From: Saposhnikovia divaricata
Lineage: Eukaryota > Streptophyta > Magnoliopsida > Apiales > Apiaceae
DNA length: 64,000 nt
Direction of reading: 5' to 3'
Assembly (NCBI GenBank): GCA_036435485.1
Contig: CM071594.1
Span: forward strand, 200,224,216 to 200,288,215
Shown: positions 1-9,072 of the stretch, piece by piece
Layout of the letters: the number at the start of each line of letters is the position of its first letter
Position numbering within the stretch: position 1 is the stretch's first letter
The notes under the pieces: model-generated
Database searches by the model: none
Seen by the model: only the letters and a program-made list of their open reading frames with translations
Told to the model about the DNA's origin: nothing
Translations under genes and position numbers: made by a program

Positions 1-1
1 T

Positions 2-1414
2 GCCTGCAGACAGTTAAAGGATGAAATTGAATTTTTAATCCGGAAGGGAAAGTTAAACAAGTTCACCAAGGGTGAAGACCGTGGAACCCAGAAAAGGGAT
101 TATGATAGAAGAGACAATGATAGGAGGGATAACGATCGCGATCGTAACCCACAGCCTCGAGGACCAGTAATCAATATGATTTGGGGAGGACCAACAGCGG
201 CCGGCACTACCCGAAACTCTCGAAAGGCTTATGCCAGAGAAGTGATGCACATCGTAGGAGAAGCCCCGAAGCGTGCTAAGACTGAGACAGTGATTGGTTT
301 TGATGATTCAGACCTTGAAGGGGTGAAATTCCCCCATGACGACCTGTTGGTCATAACTCCTGTAATTGGAAACTCGGAAGTGAAGCGGGTCCTGATAGAC
401 AATGGAGCTTCTGTCGATATCTTGTTTCATGACGCTTTTGTGAAGATGGGGTATACTGACTCTCAACTAACCCCGACTAACATGCCGATCTACGGATTTA
501 ATGGAGTTGAGTCCAAGGTTGAAGGGACCATTCAGCTGCCCATGACGATAGGGCAAGAACCTAAGGAAGCCACCCAGATGCTGAACTTTCTAGTAATTAA
601 GGCTGCCTCAACGTACAATGCAATCTTAGGGAGGACCGGACTTCATGCATTCAAGGCTGTTGCCTCTACTTATCACATGAAGGTCAAATTTCCAACCAGG
701 AATGGTGTTAGGGAACAGAAAGGAGATCAGAAAATGGCCAGGAGTTGCTATGTGGCTGCTTTGAGAGCTGATGGAACCGGGGGGCAGGTACTCCCGATTG
801 AAGACATGGATGTCCGTGGTGATGATGAACACCGAGGAAAGCCAGCAGAGGACTTAATACCTATCCCACTGGAGCTAGGCGACCCTGAGAAGGTGACTTA
901 TATTGGAGCCTCTTTGAAAGAACCCCTGAAGGGCAAGTTGATAGAGTTCTTACAAAAGAATAGCGACGTTTTCGCTTGGACAGCAGCTGATATGCCAGGG
1001 ATCGATCCCCAACTTATAACTCATAGATTGAATGTCGACCCTAATCGGAAGATAATACAGCAGAAGAAGAGAAATTTTGCTCCGGAAAGACAAGAGGCCA
1101 TTAAGCAAGAAGTGGATAAGCTCTTGGAGGCTGGTTTTATTGAAGAAATTCAGTTTCCCGAATGGTTAGCAAACCCTGTGATGGTCAAGAAAGCGAATGG
1201 GAAGTGGAGGATGTGTATAGACTTCACTGACCTGAATGATGCATGCCCAAAGGATTGTTTCCCCCTGCCAAGAATAGATATGTTAATTGATGCCATAGGC
1301 TGTTGCCTCTACTTATCACATGAAGGTCAAATTTCCAACCAGGAATGGTGTTGGGGAACAGAAAGGAGATCAGAAAATGGCCAGGAGTTGCTATGTGGCT
1401 GCTTTGAGAGCTGA
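2..1414 (+). pseudogene. gag-pol: Tat gag C-terminus, protease and first copy of RT N-terminus (partial)
   Basis: The frame is open from base 2, so the true start lies upstream. It begins with the Gag tail (CRQLKDEIEFLIRKGKL near 5-50), typical of Tat elements, followed by a basic Arg/Asp-rich linker. The retropepsin-like protease has the motif VLIDNGASVDILF near 390-428; the active-site triplet is DNG rather than the usual D-S/T-G, a variant I believe is common in this lineage. The RT N-terminal region (FVFAWTAADMPGID-type stretch, then WRMCIDFTDLNDACPKDCFPLPR) follows. At about 1298 the frame runs into the second copy of a tandem duplication, is read out of phase and stops at 1414. Confidence 0.85.
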
Positions 1415-1942
1415 TGGAACCGGGGGGGCAGGTACTCCCGATTGAAGACATGGATGTCCGTGGTGATGATGAACACCGAGGAAAGCCAGCAGAGGACTTA
1501 ATACCTATCCCTCTGGAGCTAGGCGACCCTGAGAAGGTGACTTATATTGGAGTCTCTTTGAAAGAACCCCTGAAGGGCAAGTTGATAGAGTTCTTACAAA
1601 AGAATAGCGACGTTTTCGCTTGGACAGCAGCTGATATGCCAGGGATCGATCCCCAACTTATAACTCATAGATTGAATGTCGACCCTAATCGGAAGATAAT
1701 ATAGCAGAAGAAGAGAAATTTTGCTCCGGAAAGACAAGAGGCCATTAAGCAAGAAGTGGATAAGCTTTTGGAGGCTGGTTTTATTGAAGAAATTCAGTTT
1801 CCCGAATGGTTAGCAAACCCTGTGATGGTCAAGAAAGCGAATGGGAAGTGGAGGATGTGTATAGACTTCACTGACCTGAATGATGCATGCCCAAAGGATT
1901 GTTTCCCCCTGCCAAGAATAGATATGTTGATTGATGCCACAG
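655..1942 (+). repeat. Internal tandem duplication, 643 bp, inside Tat pol
   Basis: Bases 655-1297 recur from 1298. The offset is 643 up to a G run and 644 after it, because the run after GGAACC has 6 G in the first copy (779-784) and 7 in the second. The copies otherwise differ by a few substitutions, so the event is recent relative to the insertion. It repeats the end of protease and the start of RT and destroys the polyprotein. Confidence 0.93.
1414..1704 (+). pseudogene. Tat pol fragment in the second duplicate
   Basis: Second-copy reading of the protease-RT linker and RT N-terminus. It regains the pol frame after the extra G and ends at TAG 1702-1704. The matching codon in the first copy is CAG at 1058-1060, so the stop arose by C to T after duplication. 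Without it this stretch would run directly into the next pol segment. Confidence 0.8.
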
Positions 1943-4533
1943 CTGGACATGAGATGTTGAGCTTCATGGATGGATTCAGCGGCTATAATCAGATTAAGAT
2001 GCACAAGGATGACATCCCGAAGGTATCTTTCATAACTGACTTTGGTGTTTTCTGCTATCTTGTTATGGCGTTTGGTCTAAAGAATGCGGGAGATACTTAC
2101 CAACGATTGGTGAATAAGATATTCGCCCATCTGATTGGAAAAACCATGGAGGTCTATGTCGATGATATGCTGGTTAAAAGCTTGGTCAAAGCGGACGATA
2201 TTAAACACCTTAGAGAGGCATTTGAAGTGCTGAGGCACCACAAAATGATGTTGAATCCAGCAAAGTGTGCCTTTGGCGTTGGATCAGGCAAATTTTTGGG
2301 TCTGATGGTTTCTAAAAGAGGCATAGAGGCCAACCCCGACAAGATCAAGGCGATCTTAGACATGGAACCCCCACGCTCTATAAGAGATGTGCAGAAGTTA
2401 ACAGGCCGGGTAGCGGCTTTAGGAAGATTCATCTCCAAGTCTGGTGACAAATGCTTGCCTTTCTTTCAAGCATTGAAGAAGGTGAAAAATTTTGAGTGGA
2501 CCCCTGAGAGCCAAGAGGCCTTTGAACAACTGAAGAAGTACATGGTTGAAGCCCCATTGTTGACCAAACCAAGTCCTGGGGAGACTCTTTGTCTATATTT
2601 GGCGGTATCTGAACAAGCCCTGAGTGCTGTCCTTATCCGGGAAGAGGAGAAAGTCCGGAAACCTATCTACTATGTGAGAAAAGTGTTGCATGGGGCTGAG
2701 TTGAATTACTCACCCATAGAAAAGTTTGCTTTGGCATTAGTAACTGCCTCAAGGAAATTGCGGCCTTACTTCCAGGCACATAAGATTCAAGTTCTGACGA
2801 ACCAGCAGTTGAGGAACATATTGCATAGCCCTAAGATCAGTGGAAGGCTAATCAAATGGGCAATTGAGTTAGGAGAATTCGATATTACATACAAGCCTCG
2901 GACAGCCATCAAGGCTCAGGCATTGGCTGACTTCGTGGTTGAATGCACTATTAACAACCAAGAAGTCGGGGGGGAAGAGATAATGACTACCCCTGGGCAA
3001 GAGAAAAAAGAAGAGGAACTTACACCTGATCTGAAGGAATATTGGGTGCTCTATTTTGATGGAGCATCAAAAACAAAATCTAGTGGTGCAGGTTTGGTTT
3101 TGCAAAGCCCCGACGGGTTTACAGTTGAGTACGCTTTAAAACTGGATTTTCCTACTACCAACAATGAGGCGGAGTATGAGGCATTAATAGCTGGTTTGGG
3201 TTTAGCTAGAATCATGAGGGTCAAAAACCTCAAAGTTTGTGGAGATTCACGGCTTGTGATATCCCAAGAAAATGGTGAATTTGAAGCTAAGGATGAGACT
3301 ATGGCGAAATACCTGAGAGTGGTGAAGGCTGTTATGTCTCAGTTTGAGGAGTGTCATGTTGAACACATTCCGAGAGAAGAAAACGTTAAGGCCGATGCCC
3401 TGTCTAAGTTTGCTTCTTCTGAGATAGAAAATTATGCTGGGAGTGTCTACTTTCAGGTCTTGAAGGCCCCGACCGTTAACGCAAAGCTAGTGGCACCAAT
3501 TGATATAGGAGGATCTTGGATAGATCCTATCAAGGCACACCTTGAGACCGGGTGGCTCCCAGACAATGCCTTGGAGGCACGAAAACTTTCAGTAAGAGCA
3601 TTGAGATACACTTTGATTGAGGGCATTCTGTACAAAAGGTCTTTCGTCATCCCATACTTGAAGTGTCTAAGGCCTCAAGAGGCAAGGGAAGCATTGGAGG
3701 AAGTTCATGAAGGGATCTGTGGGCAACACTTGGGGGGCAGAGCCCTAGCTCACAAGATAATTCATTTAGGGTTCTATTGGCCGGAGATGTTGGGTGATGC
3801 ACAAAACTATGTCAAGAGATGTGAGAGATGCCAGAAGCATGCCCCGATTGTGAGGCAACCGCCTGAGGTGTTGACCTCGATTAACTCTCCCGTTCCATTT
3901 GCGATGTGGGGGATGGATATACTTGGACCCTTTCCCATGGCTTCAGCACAAAGGAAATTCCTGATAGTGGCCATTGATTACTTCATCAAGTGGATTGAGG
4001 CTAAACCCCTGGCCAAGATAACCACCAAGCAAGTTTCCCAGTTCTTTTGGGAGAACATCATTTGCAGATACGGAATCCCACGAATCCTTGTGACAGACAA
4101 TGGAACACAGTTCAATAATGAAGAGTTTAAGAAGTATTGTGAAGAGAATGCGATTGAGCTCCGTTTTACCTCAGTGGCACATCCACAAGCCAATGGGCAA
4201 GCTGAGGTAGCTAATCGAATTATCCTTGATGGACTGAAGAAGAGGGTCGAACGCTCTAGGAACACTTGGGTAGATGAATTGCTGCCCATACTTTGGGCAT
4301 ATCGTACCACTTGTAAGGTAACAACTGGAGCAACCCCATTTTTGCTGGCTTACGGAGCCGAGGCAGTTGTGCCTTTGGAGATCATGCAAGCATCACCTCG
4401 AGTCGAGGCATATGAGCCAGAAACTAATGAAGAAGGGATGAGACTTGCCCTTGACTTAATTGACGAGGTTAGAGATGAAGCTAATGCTAGGAATGCTGTG
4501 TATCAGAAGAGAGCCTCTTTTCATTACAACTAG
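1705..4533 (+). pseudogene. pol: Tat pol: reverse transcriptase, two RNases H, integrase
   Basis: Would copy element RNA into DNA and insert it. RT: LNDACPKDCFPLPRID, then the catalytic YVDD at 2155-2166. The first RNase H follows RT; a second one covers about 3040-3415 (LYFDGAS, NNEAEYEAL, CGDSRLV, VKADALS supply the acidic residues), the dual arrangement known in Tat elements. Integrase: HHCC zinc region near 3715-3845 (QHLGGRALAH ... CERCQKH), catalytic D in GMDILGPF, D in VTDNGTQF and E in NGQAEVANR. TAG at 4531-4533 cuts off the C-terminal part. The first ATG in this block (1756) is internal to RT and not a real start. Confidence 0.92.
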
Positions 4534-4749
4534 AGAGTTAAGGAAAGATTTTTTCGACAAGGCGACATGGTTCTGAGGAAGATTGAAGCCTCAGGAGTTG
4601 GCCAAAAAGGAAAGTTAGCACCAAACTGGGAAGGACCGTATCTAGTCAAAAAGGTGTTAGGACGAGGATCCTACAAGTTAGAAACCTTGGATGGGGTTGA
4701 GGTGCCCCGAACTTGGCATGCTGTGAACCTCAAAGTTTATTATGTTTAA
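4534..4749 (+). pseudogene. Tat integrase C-terminal tail
   Basis: In frame with the preceding segment and separated only by TAG 4531-4533. It encodes RVKERFFRQGDMVLRKI, then GKLAPNWEGPYLVKKVL and PRTWHAVNLKVYYV, the SH3-like C-terminal domain of gypsy integrases that helps bind DNA. No chromodomain follows, as expected for Tat rather than chromoviruses. TAA at 4747-4749 is the natural end of the polyprotein. Confidence 0.85.
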
Positions 4750-5163
4750 GTTCTTTTGACAAAGGCTTGGACTTTTGTCTATTTATTAGAAATAAGGTTC
4801 GAATGAAACCATTATAGAGCATGTTGCTGCCAGTAGTTGATAGAGTATCTATGTAAGGGTTGAACCCATTTTATTGATGTCCTTTAACAGCATAATGGAA
4901 TTTATTCTGTTTTCTCTATTGGTTATCCTTCCTTCTTAAAACAAACGAAAGACAAATGTTGGACCAACTTGTGAGTTTAGTACCAGCCAGGAGGCCAAGT
5001 ACTCGAAAATTCTAAAGTTTAACAAACTATGAGCAAAAACAAGAAAAATGAACAGAAACTAACTGCATAAATAGTTAAGTTAAAAGTTACAAAGGCCCGA
5101 AGGCTATCAAGTTAAATGGTGGAAACCCAGAGTTCAGAAAAGCAAAAGATAAGTAAATAAAGC
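4750..5163. other. Spacer between convergent sense and antisense genes of Tat
   Basis: About 410 bases between the end of gag-pol (plus strand) and the end of the antisense gene (minus strand). AT-rich and without a recognised domain. It must hold the 3' end signals of the antisense gene; none stands out. Confidence 0.6.
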
Positions 5164-7072
5164 TTAAGGGGCCTTAGGGGCCTCCTTAGCAGGAGAAGCA
5201 TCCTCGGAGCTAGTCTCAGTAGTAGACCCATCATCGGCAGAGTTAGCAGCACCAGGCTGAGCTAGAGGAGGCTCGGGATCCAAAGCTGAAGTGGTGGCGG
5301 TAGCATGCTCCTTGACCAAAGCATCATCCTCCCCGAATAGCTCTTCACTGGAACCAGGCTCATGTGTCAAGGCACTGGGAAGGTGAGGACTAGGAAAAGC
5401 AGAAGGCAAGAATAACCCTGGATGCTGCCTCAGAACTGCTTCAAGGGCTTTGGTCCACCCATCAGTAAACTGGCTAGGAAAGAGCATCTCATCATGCTGA
5501 TCCATGAGAGTCTTGTACTCATCCGAATCCAGATACTCATCAATATGCTTCTCCTTGTCATCCTTCAAGGCAACCAGCTCCGCATGCATCCCAACCATCT
5601 CTTCATCTTTCTTCTTTAGCTGCTCTTCCAGTCGGTTAATGTGGAGAGTCTTCTTCTGAGACTCAGACTCATAACCTTTGGACTTCTCCTTCCAAGCTTT
5701 GGCTTTATGAACCAAGCTTTGGAAATGGACGTTAGCCTGCATGAAAGGTTAGCATTAAAATCAAATAATGAATCTAAGCCGTTAAGATATTGAAAAACAA
5801 AGTTCGAGACTCACCACAGCGATAGCTTGAGCACCAAGTGCCTCTGACTCACCAATACCTCCACTAAGGACCATGTCCTTATAGTCAGGAGTGGTGATTG
5901 AGTTCAAAGACCAATCCATGGAGTGCTTGGTAGAGCCCACCACAGAATCCTGCTTTCTGAAGCCCTAGGGAGGCCTAAAAACTGTCGACTGGACGTTAAC
6001 CTGGGAGCTCCCCTCCAATCCAGCTATGTCACCATACCTCAAGTCTCCTTTCTGGACCTTGTGGGGGCGTAGAAAAGCAGGCTCTGTGTTTTTCCCTCGA
6101 GGGTAAGCAGCCCTCTTAGCTCGAACCATCCTGGAAGTCTCTTCATCAGGAGAGGGCGCAGCCTCCACAATCAACTTCGCAACTGCAAGAACAACCAAAA
6201 ATAGAGTTGGAATAAATTCAGTAAAAAAGTAAATGGCAAAGATTAGTAAGAAAATTACCCCGTTCAGAAACTCTGGAAAGGCCTACTCCCCTCAGAGATT
6301 CCTCATTTAAAAGGCTTAGGCACGTAATAGAACTACCGTCTGCCTGGGTCAGAGTATTATAAGCGGCCTGTTCCTCGCTACTAAGGACGATTCCCTTAGC
6401 GCTTCCGTCTGAAACTCTCGAAAATGTCTGCCTAAAGAGAGTGCCCCAATCACCTCCATCCCACTCTAAGTATGCAAACTCATTTTTCCAGCCCGTATTA
6501 TTATCAGGGATTGACTTGCCGTTAAAAATTGGGGGAACTCTAGGGCGGAGCTTAACATATACCCAGCCAGGGTTCGTGGCAGGACTATTGTAAAATTGAA
6601 AAATTTTGCGGAAAAGCGCAACAGATAAAGGGAGTTGTTGTCTGAGACACAAAACCATGAAACACAATATGATTCTCCACGCATTTGGCGGGAGTTGACA
6701 TGGACTAATTTGAACATCAGCTAAGAGTCTAGGAATGAATTCATGAAATGGAAAACGAAGACCAGCTACTAAACTCTCCCTATAAACACATAAAGAATTG
6801 GGTTTCCAGTGACAAGGTCTGTCACCTGGCTCAGCTGGGACAAGTTTATAAGGTGATTTGATTTTAAAAAGTTTGTTATATCTAGTGATTTCATCAACAT
6901 CATGATACGAGCTACAGCAGTCATATGCATCTAATTCTGACAAAGAAGGGTAATCATCTCCACGTTGATTTAACATATCTACTAGAGATGTGTAAGAAGA
7001 GCGAATGGTGATAGTACCTTTGGAGGAGGCAGAATTCATTTTTGCAAGACGAGACTTAGCTTTGTCCTCCAT
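5164..7072 (-). pseudogene. Tat antisense gene, three exons, Transposase_28-like product
   Basis: Start ATG 7072-7070. Exon 1 7072-6259, intron 6258-6183 (76 bp, GTAATT...TTGCAG), exon 2 6182-5815, intron 5814-5737 (78 bp, GTGAGT...ATGCAG), exon 3 5736-5164. Both joins preserve frame (phase 1, then phase 0), giving about 584 codons. Exon 1 has a stretch (FPFHEFIPRLLADVQISPCQ, then LPPNAWRIILCFMVLC) like the Pfam family of putative gypsy-type transposon proteins (PF04195, my recognition). Exon 3 has a strong coiled coil (RLEEQLKKKDEEM) and an acidic Pro/Ser-rich tail. One in-frame TAG at 5967-5965 in exon 2 breaks it. Known: extra ORFs, some antisense between integrase and 3' LTR, are reported for plant Tat elements; the role is unknown. 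Confidence 0.8.
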
Positions 7073-7330
7073 TGATGCTCCTGGAAAAAGGTTTGAAGCT
7101 CCGCTAAAACTCAGAAAATTTGAAGATTTGAAGAAATCTTCAAAGAAAACCCAGAAACTATGAAGATATGAAGAGATCTTCAAGGAAAAACCCGGAAACC
7201 ACCGTGAGGGGGAGGAGCTCGATGAAAACTCTCGCCGGAAATCGCCTTGAAATAAAGAGAACTATAGAGAGAATTTCTAGTGAAGTGTTTGAGTAGAAGT
7301 GAGAATGAGAAAGTGAACTCTCCACTCTCA

Positions 7331-7340
7331 CTCTTATATA
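7331..7340 (-). promoter_or_regulatory. Putative TATA box of the Tat antisense gene
   Basis: On the minus strand TATATAAGAG lies about 260 bases upstream of the antisense ATG (7072), followed by a purine-rich AG/GA stretch that suits a 5' UTR. A start site near 7300-7310 would fit plant spacing. Inference from sequence only. Confidence 0.5.
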
Positions 7341-7642
7341 CAACTTTTCAGCCGGTTAAAATTCCTCCAAACGGTCAGAAAACCTACAGTGACAGGTCAA
7401 AAAAGCCCATGAAATCGGCCCAAATTAAGGCCCAATTCTAGGACATTCTTAGAAAAATATCTTGGAAAAATATCATAGATATTTTGAAAAAAATTATAGA
7501 TATTTTTGAAAAATATCATAGACAAAAGATCCTAAATTTGGATTCGAATAGCCCGGACAGGCCCAATAATAGCCATGAGGTCAAGCCCATTCTGAAAAGA
7601 AACCTATCAGGCCCAATAAGAATAGGCCCAAAGCCCAAGTGG

Positions 7643-8225
7643 CCCTTATTTCGACCAGAATCCTGGTCAAAACGACCAAGAATCCTGGTCGAAAAACCTT
7701 TCGACCAAAGCGTTGGAAACGCCCTTATTTCGACCAGAATCCTGGTCGAAACGACCAAGAATCCTGGTCGAAAAACCTTTCGACCAAAGCGTTGGAAACG
7801 CCCTTATTTCGACCAGAATCCTGGTCGAAACGACCAAGAATCCTGTTCGAAAAACCCTTCGACTAAAGCGTTGGAAACGCCCTTATTTCGACCAGAATCC
7901 TGGTCGAAACGACCAAGAATCCTGGTCAAAACGACCAAGAATCCTGGTCGAAAAACCCTTCGACCAAAACCATTCTGGGGCCCTTATTTCGACCAAGATC
8001 CTGGTCGAAACGACCAGGAATCCTGGTCGAAAATCCTTCGACCAGAACAAAATTGGACCCTTATTTCGACCAAGATTCTGGTCGAAACGACCAAGAATCC
8101 TGGTCGAAAATCTCTTCGACCAGGAAGCCAAAGAAGGCCTTATTTCGACCAGAATCCTGGTCGAATTCCTGGTCGAATTCCTGGTCGAATTTCTGATCGA
8201 AAATACTCAATCCTGGTCGAAATTT
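7643..8225 (+). repeat. 79-bp tandem array of palindromic units in the Tat 3' region
   Basis: Units begin CCCTTATTTCGACC near 7643, 7722, 7801, 7880, 7981, 8058 and 8138; spacings are 79, 79, 79, 101, 77 and 80. Each holds inverted TTCGACCAG / CTGGTCGAA arms that can fold into hairpins, and the array decays into short GGTCGAATTCCT repeats at 8155-8200. Long ORFs here are by-products of the periodicity. The array lies between the antisense promoter and the polypurine tract, the hypervariable zone of Tat elements known to seed satellites. Confidence 0.92.
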
Positions 8226-8530
8226 GCTATAAAAATTGATTTTTTGACAGCAAATCTTCACGGACATGGAATTTTGATACCTGTGGGTACCATAATAGGA
8301 TAAATATGGAAATACGAGGAATTTCATAGATAATTCCTTGAAGAAAAATATTCTGTAACTGAAGTTATGGAAATTGCTTAGCCTCGAATAAGGCATATCG
8401 TCGTAAACGTGTCGGTCGCTCCACACTTTGCATCGAGACGACATTTGTGAAACACTAGTGTACAAAGCCCTGACCCAAGTCTCAAGAAAGGTAGTTAAAA
8501 CTTCAAGGAAAACCTGATCAGTTTTCCTAG

Positions 8531-8545
8531 AAGTTGGGGGGCAAA
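8531..8545 (+). promoter_or_regulatory. Polypurine tract of Tat
   Basis: AAGTTGGGGGGCAAA sits directly before the TGATATGGGC start of the 3' LTR, where the plus-strand DNA primer is expected. 8239-8530 before it is non-coding. Confidence 0.75.
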
Positions 8546-9060
8546 TGATATGGGCTAAAAGTAAGCCTTAAAGACACCTTTAATGTGGTATTAATTATAC
8601 CCGGAATGGTCCAAACGTGGGGCCCACCATGTGGGCCCAAACCCTATTTATAATATTAATTTCGTAATTAATATTGGGGGAAATAAACGACTCAGCAATA
8701 AGAGTTGGATAAGGATAATATCCCTTTCAGATTTAGCCACCAAGGCATCCAATTCGATATGGAAACTGATTCCTATAAGGAATAGATCTAGAACCTTCCT
8801 CAAAGACTTGTCCACCAAGTCTCCAAATCCTACCATAATTCTAAGGCTTCTCAGCCTATATAAAGGGCCTGACCCCTCATTCTCAGAACTACGTTTTTTG
8901 GCTTGATCTTTGATATTCATCAAAGTACGTAGGCATCTTGTGAAGGCAGAATCAGCCACGAGCACAAGAGCAGCCATTAAAGCACGAAGCTCACACCCCT
9001 TTGCATTAAATACATCAACCCTAGCCGCAATACTAGTAACCTAGTTTTTATTCCACAACA
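8546..9060 (+). mobile_element. 3' LTR of the Tat element, about 515 bp
   Basis: Starts TGATATGGGC after the purine tract and ends CCACAACA at 9060. The far boundary is supported because the next 12 bases continue the caulimovirus pol frame. A TATA-like CTATATAAAG occurs near 8855. The 5' partner is outside the window, so LTR divergence cannot be judged. Confidence 0.75.
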
Positions 9061-9072
9061 AAATAGAATTAG
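9061..9072 (-). pseudogene. 12-bp residue of caulimovirus pol between two retrotransposons
   Basis: AAATAGAATTAG lies between the Tat LTR end and the Tekay LTR start. The Tekay target duplication ATTAG (9068-9072 and 21415-21419) joins it to the viral pol start at 21415-21486. Beyond it the viral sequence should resume outside the window on the other side of the Tat element. Confidence 0.7.

Larger units (their letters stand above)
1..9060 (+). mobile_element. Ty3/gypsy Tat-lineage LTR retrotransposon, 5' part outside window
   Basis: Seen: gag end, protease, RT, RNase H, a second RNase H, integrase, then a long 3' region with an antisense gene, a tandem array, a polypurine tract and a 3' LTR. 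Two successive RNase H domains and an antisense ORF after integrase are known marks of the plant Tat lineage. The copy is defective: a 643-bp internal duplication and stops at 1702 and 4531. The LTR ends at 9060. The next 12 bases (9061-9072) are best read as caulimovirus pol, so the element probably landed in viral DNA, with AAATA (9061-9065) the likely target duplication; its partner copy lies beyond position 1. Confidence 0.9.

Noticed and set aside
7643..8225. CRISPR-like spacing of repeats
   Set aside because: Units are contiguous tandem copies without unique spacers, in plant retrotransposon DNA.
7484..8303. Long plus-strand open frames of Pro/Arg/Trp/Ser repeats
   Set aside because: They follow the 79-bp tandem array of the Tat 3' region and exist in overlapping frames and both strands; no coding evidence.
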